Source: Marsupella aquatica
Lineage: Eukaryota; Marchantiophyta
Assembly (NCBI GenBank): GCA_973895155.1
Contig: OZ316894.1
Coordinates: forward strand, 20,646,001 to 20,710,000
DNA: 64,000 nt
Direction of reading: 5' to 3'
Shown here piece after piece: positions 1 through 10,427 of the stretch. How positions within the stretch are numbered: position 1 is the stretch's first letter; each line of letters begins with the position of its first letter. A program made the position numbers and the translations under genes. The notes under the pieces were generated by a model. The model was not told the origin of the DNA. It was given only the letters and a program-made list of their open reading frames with translations, and ran no database searches.

Positions 1-1772
1 AGTGAAGCGGAGCAGAGGGGGTTATCCTCTCTAGTGGTCGAACTGAACATAAGTTACTCTTTCTATTTGAAAAGAGCCGGCCGCTGCTCTACTACAATTA
101 CCATCCTCTGTACTTGATTTTGTCATAGTAAGGAATGCCACCCGCCATTCTTGGGCTGACGTTTTTAAGCATGGACTGTTGTGTTGCCAAATTCATTTGG
201 TGATGTCGTGCGGATTGTTGGGGATGAATGTTTGCCACAGTTCTCCACAAATATAGTAGGTCATTTGTGTCATAAGTTTCCGAAAGTAACTTACAAAGGG
301 AAGAGCATGACCTGCTCAGCTTGAGTACAATATTTTTTGGAATGTGGATCATTTCAAAAATGGGCGGCGCAGATGATATTGGACAACGTCCAAATTTAGT
401 TCCAGTCTTGGAGTCTCTGTTTGTCGCCACTTGAGGACTGCACCTTTTGTGTTGTGGCCCTATTGTTTTTTATTTTGGTACTTGTTTAGAAAGAACATCT
501 ATCGAGGGAGTTTCCAATGGCGCCTGGGAGGGGTGCAATTGGATGAGTGACAAAGTACAAGCCACCAAAGGATTTGAAGATTTACGACGGTGGTAAGCGC
601 AACAACATCATTGTTCATGTTATGTGGAATTTCTAATTGTAAATCGCCAATCTAAATCGTTGACGGATTTTGCAGAGATGAAGGCACATTTGCATTATGT
701 CACAGCAGACTGGATACGGGCAACGCTGGCTACGACAGATACGGGGCTTCTGGCTGTAATGGGACTGTTGACTTCGTTTTCATTGAATTACGAGGGTTAC
801 AATGTACATTGACCAAATTTCCAACGCCTTGCCTAACTTTTGAACTTTCATAGGTCACTTTTCCAACGAGTTGCTTAACTTTTGAGCTTTCATAGGTCAC
901 TTTTAAGTGTATGTTAGGTTTGTTACTATAAGTAAATGTTATTGCATTCTGTTCTTCATTTGTTGAGCAGATGGAGTTCCTTCGTTACTTCCTGCAATAT
1001 TTTGATCCAGAGACACAGGAGATATGCGAAGGCGAGAACGTCGTGCGAATTGGACCTACTGTCATTTGAGAAGCAATGTGCTTTGCAACTACTAGAGAGG
1101 AAAACAGAGCGAAACGACGATTGTGTGATACTGATGATTTGTTTTCAAAGGGCAAACAATCTGGGAATGGGTATAGAATTCAGCTTTGTGTGCATGAAGA
1201 CTGGAAGCCTATCATGCGTGTGGTGAATAGATTGTTTCTTGGTTCGACAAAACCCGAGACTGTGAACGGAGAGGTTGCGTACTACTACAAAGCATTCACG
1301 AAAGGCTTGGGGAAGCCGCCATGGGCGAATTTGGTGGAGGATCTGCTCACAAAAGCAGTGAAGGGTATGCAAACCCATATGAAGAGCTTGGATATAGGGA
1401 TGACTACAAGTCGTCCATATGGATTTTACGGAAGTACAGCCGTTTGCCATGTGGTGAGGTATTTGATCCTTAAAGGTAGATTGATGAAGAAATTCAGATG
1501 TTCTCCTGAGCTGATCACGAGTGATGATCTTGTCAGATTGGGGCCTGGTTCCGATTCTGTGGTACACTCGTCACAGCGCACAAAACCAGCTAACCCTAAC
1601 AAAAAGCGGGGTTTGGAAATTGGGAGAAGAAAAATCAAACTGTACGAGGCAGACAAGAATATGTAAACGCCAATGCTGCAGTAAGACCAAGTAGAAAGCG
1701 TCTCCAAGAGTCACCAACAAACATTGGGAGCTCATGTTCAGTTCGGAGGAAGATAGGTCAAACTAGTGATGA
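1..1772 (+). pseudogene. 5' part of an unknown multi-exon gene, interrupted by a retrotransposon
   Basis: I do not recognise this protein. Plausible coding pieces are an exon ending at a GTAAGC donor at 593, an exon at about 676-803 (acceptor TTTTGCAG, donor GTACAT) and an exon from about 971 (acceptor GTTGAGCAG) to the insertion point at 1772. The longest open stretch, 1076-1666, encodes a basic protein with segments such as GKPPWANLVEDLL and SRPYGFYGSTAVCHVVRYL. The reading frame shifts near 1660 before reaching the retrotransposon. The five bases GATGA at 1768-1772 recur at 10423-10427 after the retrotransposon, and protein-like sequence continues there, so 1-1772 and 10428-12711 were once contiguous. 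The putative intron at 804-970 holds a twofold repeat ending in TTTCATAGGTCACTTTT. It could be a host gene or cargo of an older element. The short minus-strand open frame at 98-430 is not convincing. Confidence 0.45.
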
Positions 1773-3134
1773 TGTGGTATGGGTGTCCCTGCAATTTTTT
1801 CTGGAAACTTGTTTATTTTTAGCATATCACAAGATTTACTTACACTTTAGACACCTTCCGGCCAACATTTACTTGTTCTGGACACTTATAGAAATATTTG
1901 ACATCTCCGGCTTTCCTGACGATTCCTAGTGTACTTTGCCCGACGCTGTGACCAGCGCCCGTTTCTTTTACTCAAGACGCTGCGGAAGCGTCCAACCTCC
2001 TCATGACGCTTTTGGCAGTGCCCGACCGCCACCAAGACTCTATGAGGATTTCGACCGACGCTGTGGAAAGCGTCAGCTTCAACACACGACGCTGTGAGCA
2101 GCGTCCACCCTAGTATTGACGCTGTGAGCAGTGTGAGCAGCGTCCGTTGGTTTTACTTAAGACGCTTCTAGCAGCGTCCGCTCAACACTTAGTTTTTGAA
2201 GTAGATTACTAGTAAAGTAGTATTCTACCACCCTTGTTGAAGTACTTATGCTGTGCTTCTCCCTTGTTTAGTTTTAAGCTTGGAAAGGCACGACTGTTCT
2301 TACCTCCTCCATTTTAGGATTCCAGCACTTATAAGACAGAGTAGAATGCTCATTTGAAGTAGAGAGAAATAGAGTTAATACTGTATTCAGAATTGAGTCT
2401 TCTGAATAGTTTTCTCCTCCTTCCATTGTAACAAGGCATGCTGTGAGTGTTTTGTATGGAAGTAAAGCTATATTGATTGAAGTTAAGATTGAATTCAAGA
2501 GATTCCTGTGGTGATTGAATTCAGTTGCAGATTTCTGAAACTCGTATTGAATTCACTGCTAGGCTTGCTTGCAGAGTCGGGATTCGCTAGCCAATTCAAG
2601 AATAGTTAATGATAAATGAGAAGTAAATTCTGATTCTCAGAGTAGTTAGTACTGTTGCTTTGATTCTGGAATATGGTTTAGAGTTTGACTGAATTGCGTA
2701 TCGCTGATGTCAAACCATGTTGACGGCATTTTAAATCATATCATTCATTTGCAATCAGAAAGCTTCTGCTTCATCAGATTGAGAATTCCATTATCATTAA
2801 CCTTTGTGTTTTGAAGAGTGAGATGGATGAATTATGAGATAGATTTCATGTCTATACTGAGCCCAAATCCTTTCTGAAGGAGTGGCAGTAGCAGCTTGTA
2901 GTCTCTAAATCCTTACTCATTTCTTCTCTAATTCATAAATCAGAAGTTCAGTTACTTTGTTGTTTGTTTATTCGATTTTTTTTATTGAGAAGTGAAGTCA
3001 ACATAGAGCTCAAGACTCTAAATCACTCGGAGTGATAAAAGTTATACAATTCATTCTGAAATCTGTTCTTAAAGGGATCGAAACCCTGGTTTTAGGTGAG
3101 GAGAGTCACTTTTGATACTTAGCACTATACGACA
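1773..3134 (+). repeat. 5' LTR
   Basis: It runs from TGTGGTATGG to ACTATACGACA and repeats at 9061-10422. It holds a run of short palindromes of the type GACGCTG-NNNN-CAGCGTC at about 1942-2180. Its 3' part is AT-rich. Confidence 0.95.
1942..2182. repeat. Palindrome array in the LTR (GACGCTG...CAGCGTC)
   Basis: Perfect or near-perfect copies of an interrupted palindrome, best form GGACGCTGTGAGCAGCGTCC, recur about every 40-60 bp: GACGCTGTGACCAGCGCC, GACGCTGCGGAAGCGTCC, GACGCTGTGGAAAGCGTC, GACGCTGTGAGCAGCGTCC and GACGCTTCTAGCAGCGTCC. The same array occurs in the 3' LTR (about 9230-9470), and related copies lie in the leader (about 3930-4110). The position suggests the U3 region, so regulatory protein binding or a hairpin is possible. 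Confidence 0.8.
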
Positions 3135-3140
3135 TCTTTT

Positions 3141-3158
3141 TGGCGCCGCTGCCGGGGA
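3141..3158 (+). other. Primer binding site, tRNA-Asp type
   Basis: TGGCGCCGCTGCCGGGGA lies six bases after the 5' LTR. It resembles the tRNA-Asp-complementary site TGGCGCCGTTGCCGGGGA known from Athila-group elements, with one difference. Confidence 0.75.
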
Positions 3159-4352
3159 ACGAATTTAAGATTGAATTGACGTACAGGCAGTGTATGCCAG
3201 AAGGAGCTAGACGGGAGAGGAATTCACGTTCTACTATAATTGTGAAGATGCGTCATCACTCCAGTTAAAAAGATGAAGAGCTTCCATTTCGAGGTGATGC
3301 CGTACTCTATCCAAAGCGCCCCGGAAGCTCTCTTAAGAGTATTGGAAAAATTTGTGGTGCCAAACTTAAGAGAAGAAACCGCCCTCCCACCAGAAAAGGC
3401 CTCACAGAGAGGAGCTGTTGCTCGTCAAGTTGCTTTGGAGATAGTCGAAGACACCAAAGACACTTTGAGTGACAAGTGAAGTTATTCTAACGTTGCTCGG
3501 GACGTATGATTTGTAAAATTGTCCAACCATCCTGGTTCGTGTGACCGATGCCACCTATCCGATCTTTGGGAACATTAAGAATTAGGAATTTGAGGAATCG
3601 TTATGTTAATTCTTGGGTTCTGAGCCTGAGAGGGAGGAATGGCATACATTGGTTAACTATCACCTGGTGGGAAGATGAAAGTTTGCATTTAGTAATATTA
3701 AGGCTGAATGGTAGGATCACACAGGAGTGATATTTAGTCATTTCCATTCGGGAGTTAGCGGAAAGAATCATGCACCAGGAATTGCGTAGAAGATTAGGAA
3801 GGAGTTAGACGTCTGATTAGTAGGATGGCCTAGTGTAGCGTACCATGTGGTAAAGAAATTTCAGGGTGAAGGAAGTCGGAGATTATGGGGAACGCCCGGT
3901 TCCAGTAATCGCCACCGTAAAGGAGATAAGGAAGGACGCCGCGAAGAGCGTCCAATGCGATTCGTCCCAGAAGATTCCGCAAGTCAGGACGCTTCGAGTA
4001 GCGTCCGATCCCAGTGGACGCTGTGAGCAGCGTCCGGTGGAATCTGTGACGAACCAACGTGCGCGACGCTTCTGGTGTGCCTTTCCGCGTCTCAACCTGA
4101 AGGACGCACCAGAGAAAACGAGGTTTTAGAATCTCGGCTGGTCACTGAAGGGAAGTATTAGCTACGGGATAGCAAGGGGGAGGAATCATGCAAGGGATGT
4201 TGAACGACGCTACGGGAAGTCACTTTGAGGAAGCAGGTTCATATCTCCCGGAGTGGGGTGATAACGTCGCACCTAAATGGTGACTCCTTGCATAAAGACT
4301 CCTGAGGAGCGGGTCTGGTGTCTCAAAATCACCCGTGCTTGGAGAATGAGGG
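3159..4352 (+). other. Retrotransposon leader with a short upstream ORF and palindromes
   Basis: The 1.2-kb leader lies between primer site and gag. A 68-codon open frame at 3273-3479 starts with MKSFHFEVMPYS and reads like protein, but nothing supports its expression. At about 3930-4110 the leader repeats the LTR palindrome, for example GGACGCTTCGAGTAGCGTCC and GGACGCTGTGAGCAGCGTCC. Confidence 0.5.
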
Positions 4353-7300
4353 ATGTCTGAGGGAGATCCACCGAATAAAAGAAAACCTACCAAGACCTCC
4401 AGTAATTCGGATGCTGCAAAATTAGTAGTGACCCCTCGCACATTGTTACCCGAATTCCAGTCACCAGGAGCACCTGCACCGGGTAGTGTGTGGAAACAAG
4501 TGGGATCTATTCAAGAGGCAAGTGGCTCTTTGGAAAGGCCCACGTCGACCCGACCCCTGTTTGTAAATCTTCGTTCAGGTCCAAAACTTATTGGTTCTCA
4601 AAAGACCAAGCTCCGCCAGCAGACAGTACGTTCGGTGAACCAAATTGACTCTGGTGTGGATAGTACCACTGAGAGGGCCTTATCTCATACCGAAGGAAGA
4701 AATTTGGGTTTGCCCGAGAATACAGTTGCAGAATCGCTGGCCCAAGATAATTCTGTCGATCTTTCACAATTGGATAATCCAGAACCACTGAGTGAAGCCG
4801 GTGGTTCGTCTTCTAGTGAGACAAGCAGCAGTTCAGGCTTGGGCAGCCCAAACCCATTTGCTACCCGATCAGCTCTTCCTTTCGTTACCCTCCTAGCTCC
4901 AACCACGATGGCTCGAAATAATGTGAGGTACGACCGGTTCTTCGGTACTTCCAAGGAGGATGCAGAGGTGTATTTGAAAGAATTTGAAGCTGCAGCTGCA
5001 TCCAATGGACAGAGTCAAGACGCTGAAAAAGCCAATCTGTTTGGTGGTCTAATGAAAAAGGGTGCTCAGAAATGGTATGACCGTTTTCCGGACAAGCAGG
5101 ATTGGGGGAAATTGAAGGCTGCTTTCTTGGCCAAATATAAAGAAGAAGGAGCAGCTGCGCGTGCCTTTGCCCGAATCTCACATCTGCACATGAAGAAACA
5201 TGGGTCTGTGAGGAAATATGCCGACAAATTATTGGATTTGGTAGATCAATATAATCCAGCTACCTCGAAATCTACTATCAAGGACTGGTTTATTAACGGT
5301 TTACCCTCCAGGATTGCTCGTTACGTGAGACGAGAAGGTGGCACCACTTTGGAAGAAGTACAAGAGGCAGCCCAGAAGTACGTAGACTCGGAGATTTCAG
5401 AGAGAAAACGAGTTAAGAAGGACCTGAAGAAAGACAAAAGAAAGAAGAAGAAAACGTCCAGGTCTAAATCTGACTCGGAGACGGAATCAAGTGGAAGTAG
5501 CACTAGTGAGGAGGACGAGAGTACAAATTCGAGCACTAGTGATAGTTCAAGCTCAAGTTCCGACTCAGAATCCGTTGCTCCTAAAAAGAAGAAATCCTCT
5601 GTAAAAGGGAATAATAAAGTTCCCAACCAGAAGAAGATGGATCGCATGATGGAAGAACTCTCTGGCCAATTGTCCAAGTTGAATGTCAATATCGCCGCGG
5701 TAAAACCAGTACGAAGGTTGCCTGCTCCCATGAGAATGAACGTATGGTGCACCCGATGCAGTCAGCAGGGCCATTACCCGAACGAGTGCCCCACATTACG
5801 AACCCCGGTGAATTATGTAGATGGTCAAGAAGAGGCTGAGGAGTATGAGTACGATCCCACGTATACCGTCCAAACAGCACCCCCTGGACAGTATTTCCCA
5901 CCACCTCCTGCTTCCAGACCGACTTGGGGACCACCTAAGCCCACTTTCAATAAACCAACGTCAAGACCACCCATGGGACCCCCGGGAGGATACCCACCAC
6001 GAGGAATGCCGCGTCAAAAAGGGGCTTGTTGGAATTGTGGCCAACCTGATCATTATTCACCCCAGTGCCCTTATCCCAAACAGGAGGTGGGGTATACACC
6101 TGTCTGTGGGAACTGTGGAAAAGAAGGACACTTACCGGTGGAATGCCCGAATCCGGCTAAGCCTAGGCTGATGGTTCGATTTGCTCAAGAGCCAGTTAAA
6201 GAAGCAAGTCGACCTGAAGCCAAGATTCGGATGGTTTATTCTGAAGAGATGGAGCAATGCAGCTTCATTCAACATATGGATGTAAATCGGGTGGAATTAA
6301 AGCCAGATTCACTTTTTCATCAACCAGTATCCGGGGTGGTGCCTGATGTCTTGGTAAGTCATTTAGTGAAACCTGAAGTAGTTGGTATGCCGAATGATCG
6401 AGTTCAGAATCGGGATAAAGTTCTGACTAATATTTACGCAACTACTCGTTCGAAGAAAAAGGAGACCAAGAAGCACGAGCATCAGAAGGTCGCGAAAGCT
6501 CCCAAGGATGAAGGGCGCAAGCCATGTAAGGAAGGCCTCGACAAAGAAGACGACCCTGCTTATGACCGATATGACCCAAAATACTTCTTGCCCGACATCT
6601 CTTTGGAAGTGAAAGACCATCTGGAAGAGCTAGTTAAGGAGCAAGTGCAATCTCCTAACCCACCAGTAGTAGTCAAAGCTAAAGAGCCACTGAAAAATCC
6701 AGGTTATGATATTGTTGAAGATGTCAAGAATCATCCTGCACATATCACCATTGGGGAATTATTACAGGACAATCCGGTTTATAGGCGACAGCTGAGGAGC
6801 CTCCTTGCAGGAAAACGGAGGAAGAAGAAGTTACCTTCGGTGGATGTGCTACGAACAGAGTGGGAGGACAAAGGACCGATGGAAATTGAGGTTCAAATCC
6901 AGGGGTGTGTCATTCGGAGAGTTCCTGTGGATGGAGGAGCCAGCGTTAATCTGATTACACAGTCAGCAGCATTTAATTTGGGTTTCACTAAGTTTGAGCC
7001 CACTCCCAAGATTTTGCGCATGGCGGATCAGTCTCGTGTGGTACCCATAGGGAAGCTGACCAGAGTAGAAACTTTGATTGCTGGTGTCCCTTTTCTGTTG
7101 GATTATGTGGTTATTAATCCGGAAATACCATCCAGCTTTCCTGTTTTGTTAGGCCGACCATGGTTGTATAAGGCTCAAGTTCAGGTTAATTGGCAATCTC
7201 AAGAGCTTTCATTTGGGAAGCCTAAGGTGACTGTTAGTTGGGTTCCGGAACCACATTTTGGAGAAACACAAACAGATGATGGGTACACCTCGGATTTTTC

Positions 7301-7406
7301 GACCTCTTCGCTAGTCCTGCAGCCATTGGAATTTGAACTGGAGGAAGTTCGTTACTTGGAAGTTTATCTGTCTGATGCTCCCATAAAACCAACTAGGCCC
7401 TCCTGA
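4353..7406 (+). CDS. gag-pro: Gag-protease polyprotein of the Gypsy element
   Basis: The 1,017-residue frame starts at ATG 4353. After a low-complexity N-terminus, a retrotransposon Gag domain lies at roughly residues 190-320 (FFGTSKEDAEVYLKEFE, then KKGAQKWYDRFPDKQDW). A Lys- and Ser-rich acidic segment follows at 350-420. Three CCHC zinc knuckles are visible: CTRCSQQGHYPNEC, CWNCGQPDHYSPQC and CGNCGKEGHLPVEC. Near residue 850 is a retropepsin-like active site (VPVDGGASVNLI), followed by the flap and the LLGRPWL motif. The frame ends with TGA at 7404-7406 and remains open in the same frame beyond it, so pol is reached either by stop-codon readthrough or not at all. Gag would pack the element RNA and the protease would process the polyprotein. 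Confidence 0.93.
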   Translation: MSEGDPPNKRKPTKTSSNSDAAKLVVTPRTLLPEFQSPGAPAPGSVWKQVGSIQEASGSLERPTSTRPLFVNLRSGPKLIGSQKTKLRQQTVRSVNQIDSGVDSTTERALSHTEGRNLGLPENTVAESLAQDNSVDLSQLDNPEPLSEAGGSSSSETSSSSGLGSPNPFATRSALPFVTLLAPTTMARNNVRYDRFFGTSKEDAEVYLKEFEAAAASNGQSQDAEKANLFGGLMKKGAQKWYDRFPDKQDWGKLKAAFLAKYKEEGAAARAFARISHLHMKKHGSVRKYADKLLDLVDQYNPATSKSTIKDWFINGLPSRIARYVRREGGTTLEEVQEAAQKYVDSEISERKRVKKDLKKDKRKKKKTSRSKSDSETESSGSSTSEEDESTNSSTSDSSSSSSDSESVAPKKKKSSVKGNNKVPNQKKMDRMMEELSGQLSKLNVNIAAVKPVRRLPAPMRMNVWCTRCSQQGHYPNECPTLRTPVNYVDGQEEAEEYEYDPTYTVQTAPPGQYFPPPPASRPTWGPPKPTFNKPTSRPPMGPPGGYPPRGMPRQKGACWNCGQPDHYSPQCPYPKQEVGYTPVCGNCGKEGHLPVECPNPAKPRLMVRFAQEPVKEASRPEAKIRMVYSEEMEQCSFIQHMDVNRVELKPDSLFHQPVSGVVPDVLVSHLVKPEVVGMPNDRVQNRDKVLTNIYATTRSKKKETKKHEHQKVAKAPKDEGRKPCKEGLDKEDDPAYDRYDPKYFLPDISLEVKDHLEELVKEQVQSPNPPVVVKAKEPLKNPGYDIVEDVKNHPAHITIGELLQDNPVYRRQLRSLLAGKRRKKKLPSVDVLRTEWEDKGPMEIEVQIQGCVIRRVPVDGGASVNLITQSAAFNLGFTKFEPTPKILRMADQSRVVPIGKLTRVETLIAGVPFLLDYVVINPEIPSSFPVLLGRPWLYKAQVQVNWQSQELSFGKPKVTVSWVPEPHFGETQTDDGYTSDFSTSSLVLQPLEFELEEVRYLEVYLSDAPIKPTRPS

Positions 7407-7412
7407 CAATTA
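7404..7412 (+). promoter_or_regulatory. Candidate translational readthrough site, TGA-CAA-TTA
   Basis: The only stop between the gag-protease and pol frames is TGA, directly followed by CAATTA. The six bases match CARYYA, the context established for readthrough of the leaky stop in tobamovirus RNA. Pol stays in the same frame with no other stop until 8799. The site is seen directly; its use is inferred. Confidence 0.6.
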
Positions 7413-8801
7413 ACTTCATCATCGGAAGTGGGCCCAGCAGCAGACGAACCTCCTAATACTGAGGCTAATAGGGATTTACACCATGATATGGGAATGTCAG
7501 CTACCCTTGAGCCATTTGCACCAGAAGTATCCAAACTTGGACTTCAGCCGGCAAACCTCACGGATGGAATTGTGGATCCAAAAGCTTGTCAGAAAATCGA
7601 AATTGAGCCAGGCAAGTTTTTGAATATTGGTAAGCATATCGAAGGAGAGCTACGGGAACAGTATATCAGTTTATTAACCCAGTATAAAGATGTCTTTGCC
7701 TGGAGTCATTCTGATTTAAAAGGTATCCATCCACATTTGGGCGAACATCGTATTGACCTTATGGAAGGAGCAGTACCTGTCCGACAGAGACAGTACCGTT
7801 TGAATCCCAAATATTCCATCCTGGTTAAAGACGAGTTGGACAAGCTCACGACTGCTGGATTTATCTACCCGGTCTTGAGTAGTGAATGGGTCTCACCAAT
7901 TGTCATTGTCCCCAAAAAGCCGGGACCCGATGGTAAAACGAAAATTCGCGTTTGTCAAGACTTCCGGAAGTTGAATGCTGCCACTCGGAAAGATCATTAT
8001 CCTTTGCCATTTATTGATCTGGTACTTGATTCAGTGGCCTTGCATGAGTTATACAGTTTTTTAGATGGGTACTCTGGTTATAACCAGGTGTCCATTCGGA
8101 AGGAGGATCGCGACAAGACTACGTTCACCACCGACTGGGGTACATATGCATTTACCATGATGCCTTTTGGGCTGTGTAATGCCCCGGGTACTTTTCAGCG
8201 CATTATGATGATTATTTTTCAAGAATATTTGCGGCATTTCATGGAGATTTTTATTGACGACTTTTGTGTTTACGGGTCAGCGGCTGAACACCTCGTCCAT
8301 TTGGAGAAGACATTTCAGAAGTGTAGAGAGGCTCAGTTGTGTCTTCATCCAGAAAAGTGCTTTATTGGTATGAAGGAGGGAATTTTGTTAGGCCATGTTA
8401 TTTCACAACGCGGCATTGAGGTTGATACAGAGAAGGTTAGAGTAATTATGGAGTTGCAACCACCGACCGATTTAAAGCAGCTTCGTGCTTTTCTGGGACA
8501 TGTGGGGTATTATCGTCGGTTCATTTATAAACATGCTAATATTGCCTTACCCTTAACCCAACTGTTAAAAAGTGATGTGGAATATACATGGAATGAGGAG
8601 CGGCAGCAAGCATTCCAGTTGCTCAAGGATCGGTTAATCTCTGCACCTATTTTGTCACCCCCAGATTGGACTAAGAAGTTTCATGTCTTCATTGACTCTT
8701 CTGCGTTCTGCATTGGAGCTAATCTCAGTCAGAAGGATGTGGAAAACCGTGACCATCCAATTTACTGTGCCAGCAATTTGTTCATCAAGAAGTACAACTG
8801 A
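7407..8801 (+). pseudogene. pol: Pol fragment: reverse transcriptase and start of RNase H
   Basis: The frame continues from the gag-protease TGA, with no methionine needed; an artificial start could be set at GTG 7428. The reverse transcriptase domain covers about 7780-8450, with FLDGYSGYNQ, the FGLCNAPGTFQR segment, the catalytic FIDDF box in place of YIDD, and LGHVISQRGIEVD. The connection and the first RNase H strand follow (KFHVFIDSSAFCIGANL) before the frame stops at 8799. The rest of RNase H and the whole integrase are missing. Motifs place it on the non-chromodomain Athila/Tat side of Ty3/Gypsy. Confidence 0.9.
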
Positions 8802-9060
8802 TATCTGCTCAGATATCAATCGATGGACGAATCATTAATCTTTGGGGAAGAGTTAAAGGAGTCCCAATACAGATCGGAGAAGAATTCCATGACCTCGATT
8901 TTTATATTCTGGATTCGGATATCTCCCAACTCCCGTCAATGATTTTGAGCACTACTTGGATTATTAAGCCAGAATATTATTAATGAAGAACATGTCACTC
9001 GCTTCTGATTCAATTCGGTCATGTCTTGTGGGGACACGGCGAAATTTAAGTGGAGGGCTA
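8802..9060 (+). other. Retropepsin-like leftover before the 3' LTR, with a purine tract
   Basis: In another frame this short stretch encodes GVPIQIGEEFHDLDFYIL and then LPSMILSTTWI. That resembles the flap and C-terminal strand of a retropepsin, comparable to the segment near residue 920 of the element's own gag-protease. It looks like a fragment joined to pol by the deletion that removed integrase. The end, AAGTGGAGGG at about 9048-9057, is a weak polypurine tract next to the LTR. Confidence 0.5.
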
Positions 9061-10422
9061 TGTGGTATGGGTGTCCCTGCAATTTTTTCTGGAAACTTGT
9101 TTATTTTTAGCATATCACAAGATTTACTTACACTTTAGACACCTTCCGGCCAACATTTACTTGTTCTGGACACTTATAGAAATATTTGACATCTCCGGCT
9201 TTCCTGACGATTCCTAGTGTACTTTGCCCGACGCTGTGACCAGCGCCCGTTTCTTTTACTCAAGACGCTGCGGAAGCGTCCAACCTCCTCATGACGCTTT
9301 TGGCAGTGCCCGACCGCCACCAAGACTCTATGAGGATTTCGACCGACGCTGTGGAAAGCGTCAGCTTCAACACACGACGCTGTGAGCAGCGTCCACCCTA
9401 GTATTGACGCTGTGAGCAGTGTGAGCAGCGTCCGTTGGTTTTACTTAAGACGCTTCTAGCAGCGTCCGCTCAACACTTAGTTTTTGAAGTAGATTACTAG
9501 TAAAGTAGTATTCTACCACCCTTGTTGAAGTACTTATGCTGTGCTTCTCCCTTGTTTAGTTTTAAGCTTGGAAAGGCACGACTGTTCTTACCTCCTCCAT
9601 TTTAGGATTCCAGCACTTATAAGACAGAGTAGAATGCTCATTTGAAGTAGAGAGAAATAGAGTTAATACTGTATTCAGAATTGAGTCTTCTGAATAGTTT
9701 TCTCCTCCTTCCATTGTAACAAGGCATGCTGTGAGTGTTTTGTATGGAAGTAAAGCTATATTGATTGAAGTTAAGATTGAATTCAAGAGATTCCTGTGGT
9801 GATTGAATTCAGTTGCAGATTTCTGAAACTCGTATTGAATTCACTGCTAGGCTTGCTTGCAGAGTCGGGATTCGCTAGCCAATTCAAGAATAGTTAATGA
9901 TAAATGAGAAGTAAATTCTGATTCTCAGAGTAGTTAGTACTGTTGCTTTGATTCTGGAATATGGTTTAGAGTTTGACTGAATTGCGTATCGCTGATGTCA
10001 AACCATGTTGACGGCATTTTAAATCATATCATTCATTTGCAATCAGAAAGCTTCTGCTTCATCAGATTGAGAATTCCATTATCATTAACCTTTGTGTTTT
10101 GAAGAGTGAGATGGATGAATTATGAGATAGATTTCATGTCTATACTGAGCCCAAATCCTTTCTGAAGGAGTGGCAGTAGCAGCTTGTAGTCTCTAAATCC
10201 TTACTCATTTCTTCTCTAATTCATAAATCAGAAGTTCAGTTACTTTGTTGTTTGTTTATTCGATTTTTTTTATTGAGAAGTGAAGTCAACATAGAGCTCA
10301 AGACTCTAAATCACTCGGAGTGATAAAAGTTATACAATTCATTCTGAAATCTGTTCTTAAAGGGATCGAAACCCTGGTTTTAGGTGAGGAGAGTCACTTT
10401 TGATACTTAGCACTATACGACA
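9061..10422 (+). repeat. 3' LTR
   Basis: It is the same length as the 5' LTR (1,362 bp), with TG...CA ends and the same palindrome array. It is followed by the target duplication GATGA at 10423-10427. Confidence 0.95.
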
Positions 10423-10427
10423 GATGA

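Larger units (their letters stand above)
1773..10422 (+). mobile_element. Ty3/Gypsy LTR retrotransposon, Athila/Tat-like, integrase-less
   Basis: This is a complete LTR-to-LTR insertion of 8,650 bp. Both LTRs are 1,362 bp, begin with TG and end with CA, and the target duplication GATGA flanks the element. Inside are an Asp-tRNA-type primer binding site, a long leader, a gag-protease frame, an in-frame TGA, a reverse transcriptase frame that stops early in RNase H, and about 260 bp of leftover sequence before the 3' LTR. No integrase is present, so the copy must have moved with integrase supplied by another element. The LTRs look identical by eye over long stretches, which implies a recent insertion. 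The element lies in an exon of the older gene described at 1-1772. Confidence 0.95.

Noticed and set aside
2274-2498. Minus-strand 74-codon frame in the LTRs (also 9562-9786)
   Set aside because: It is present only because both LTRs are the same. It has no motif and is antisense to the element.
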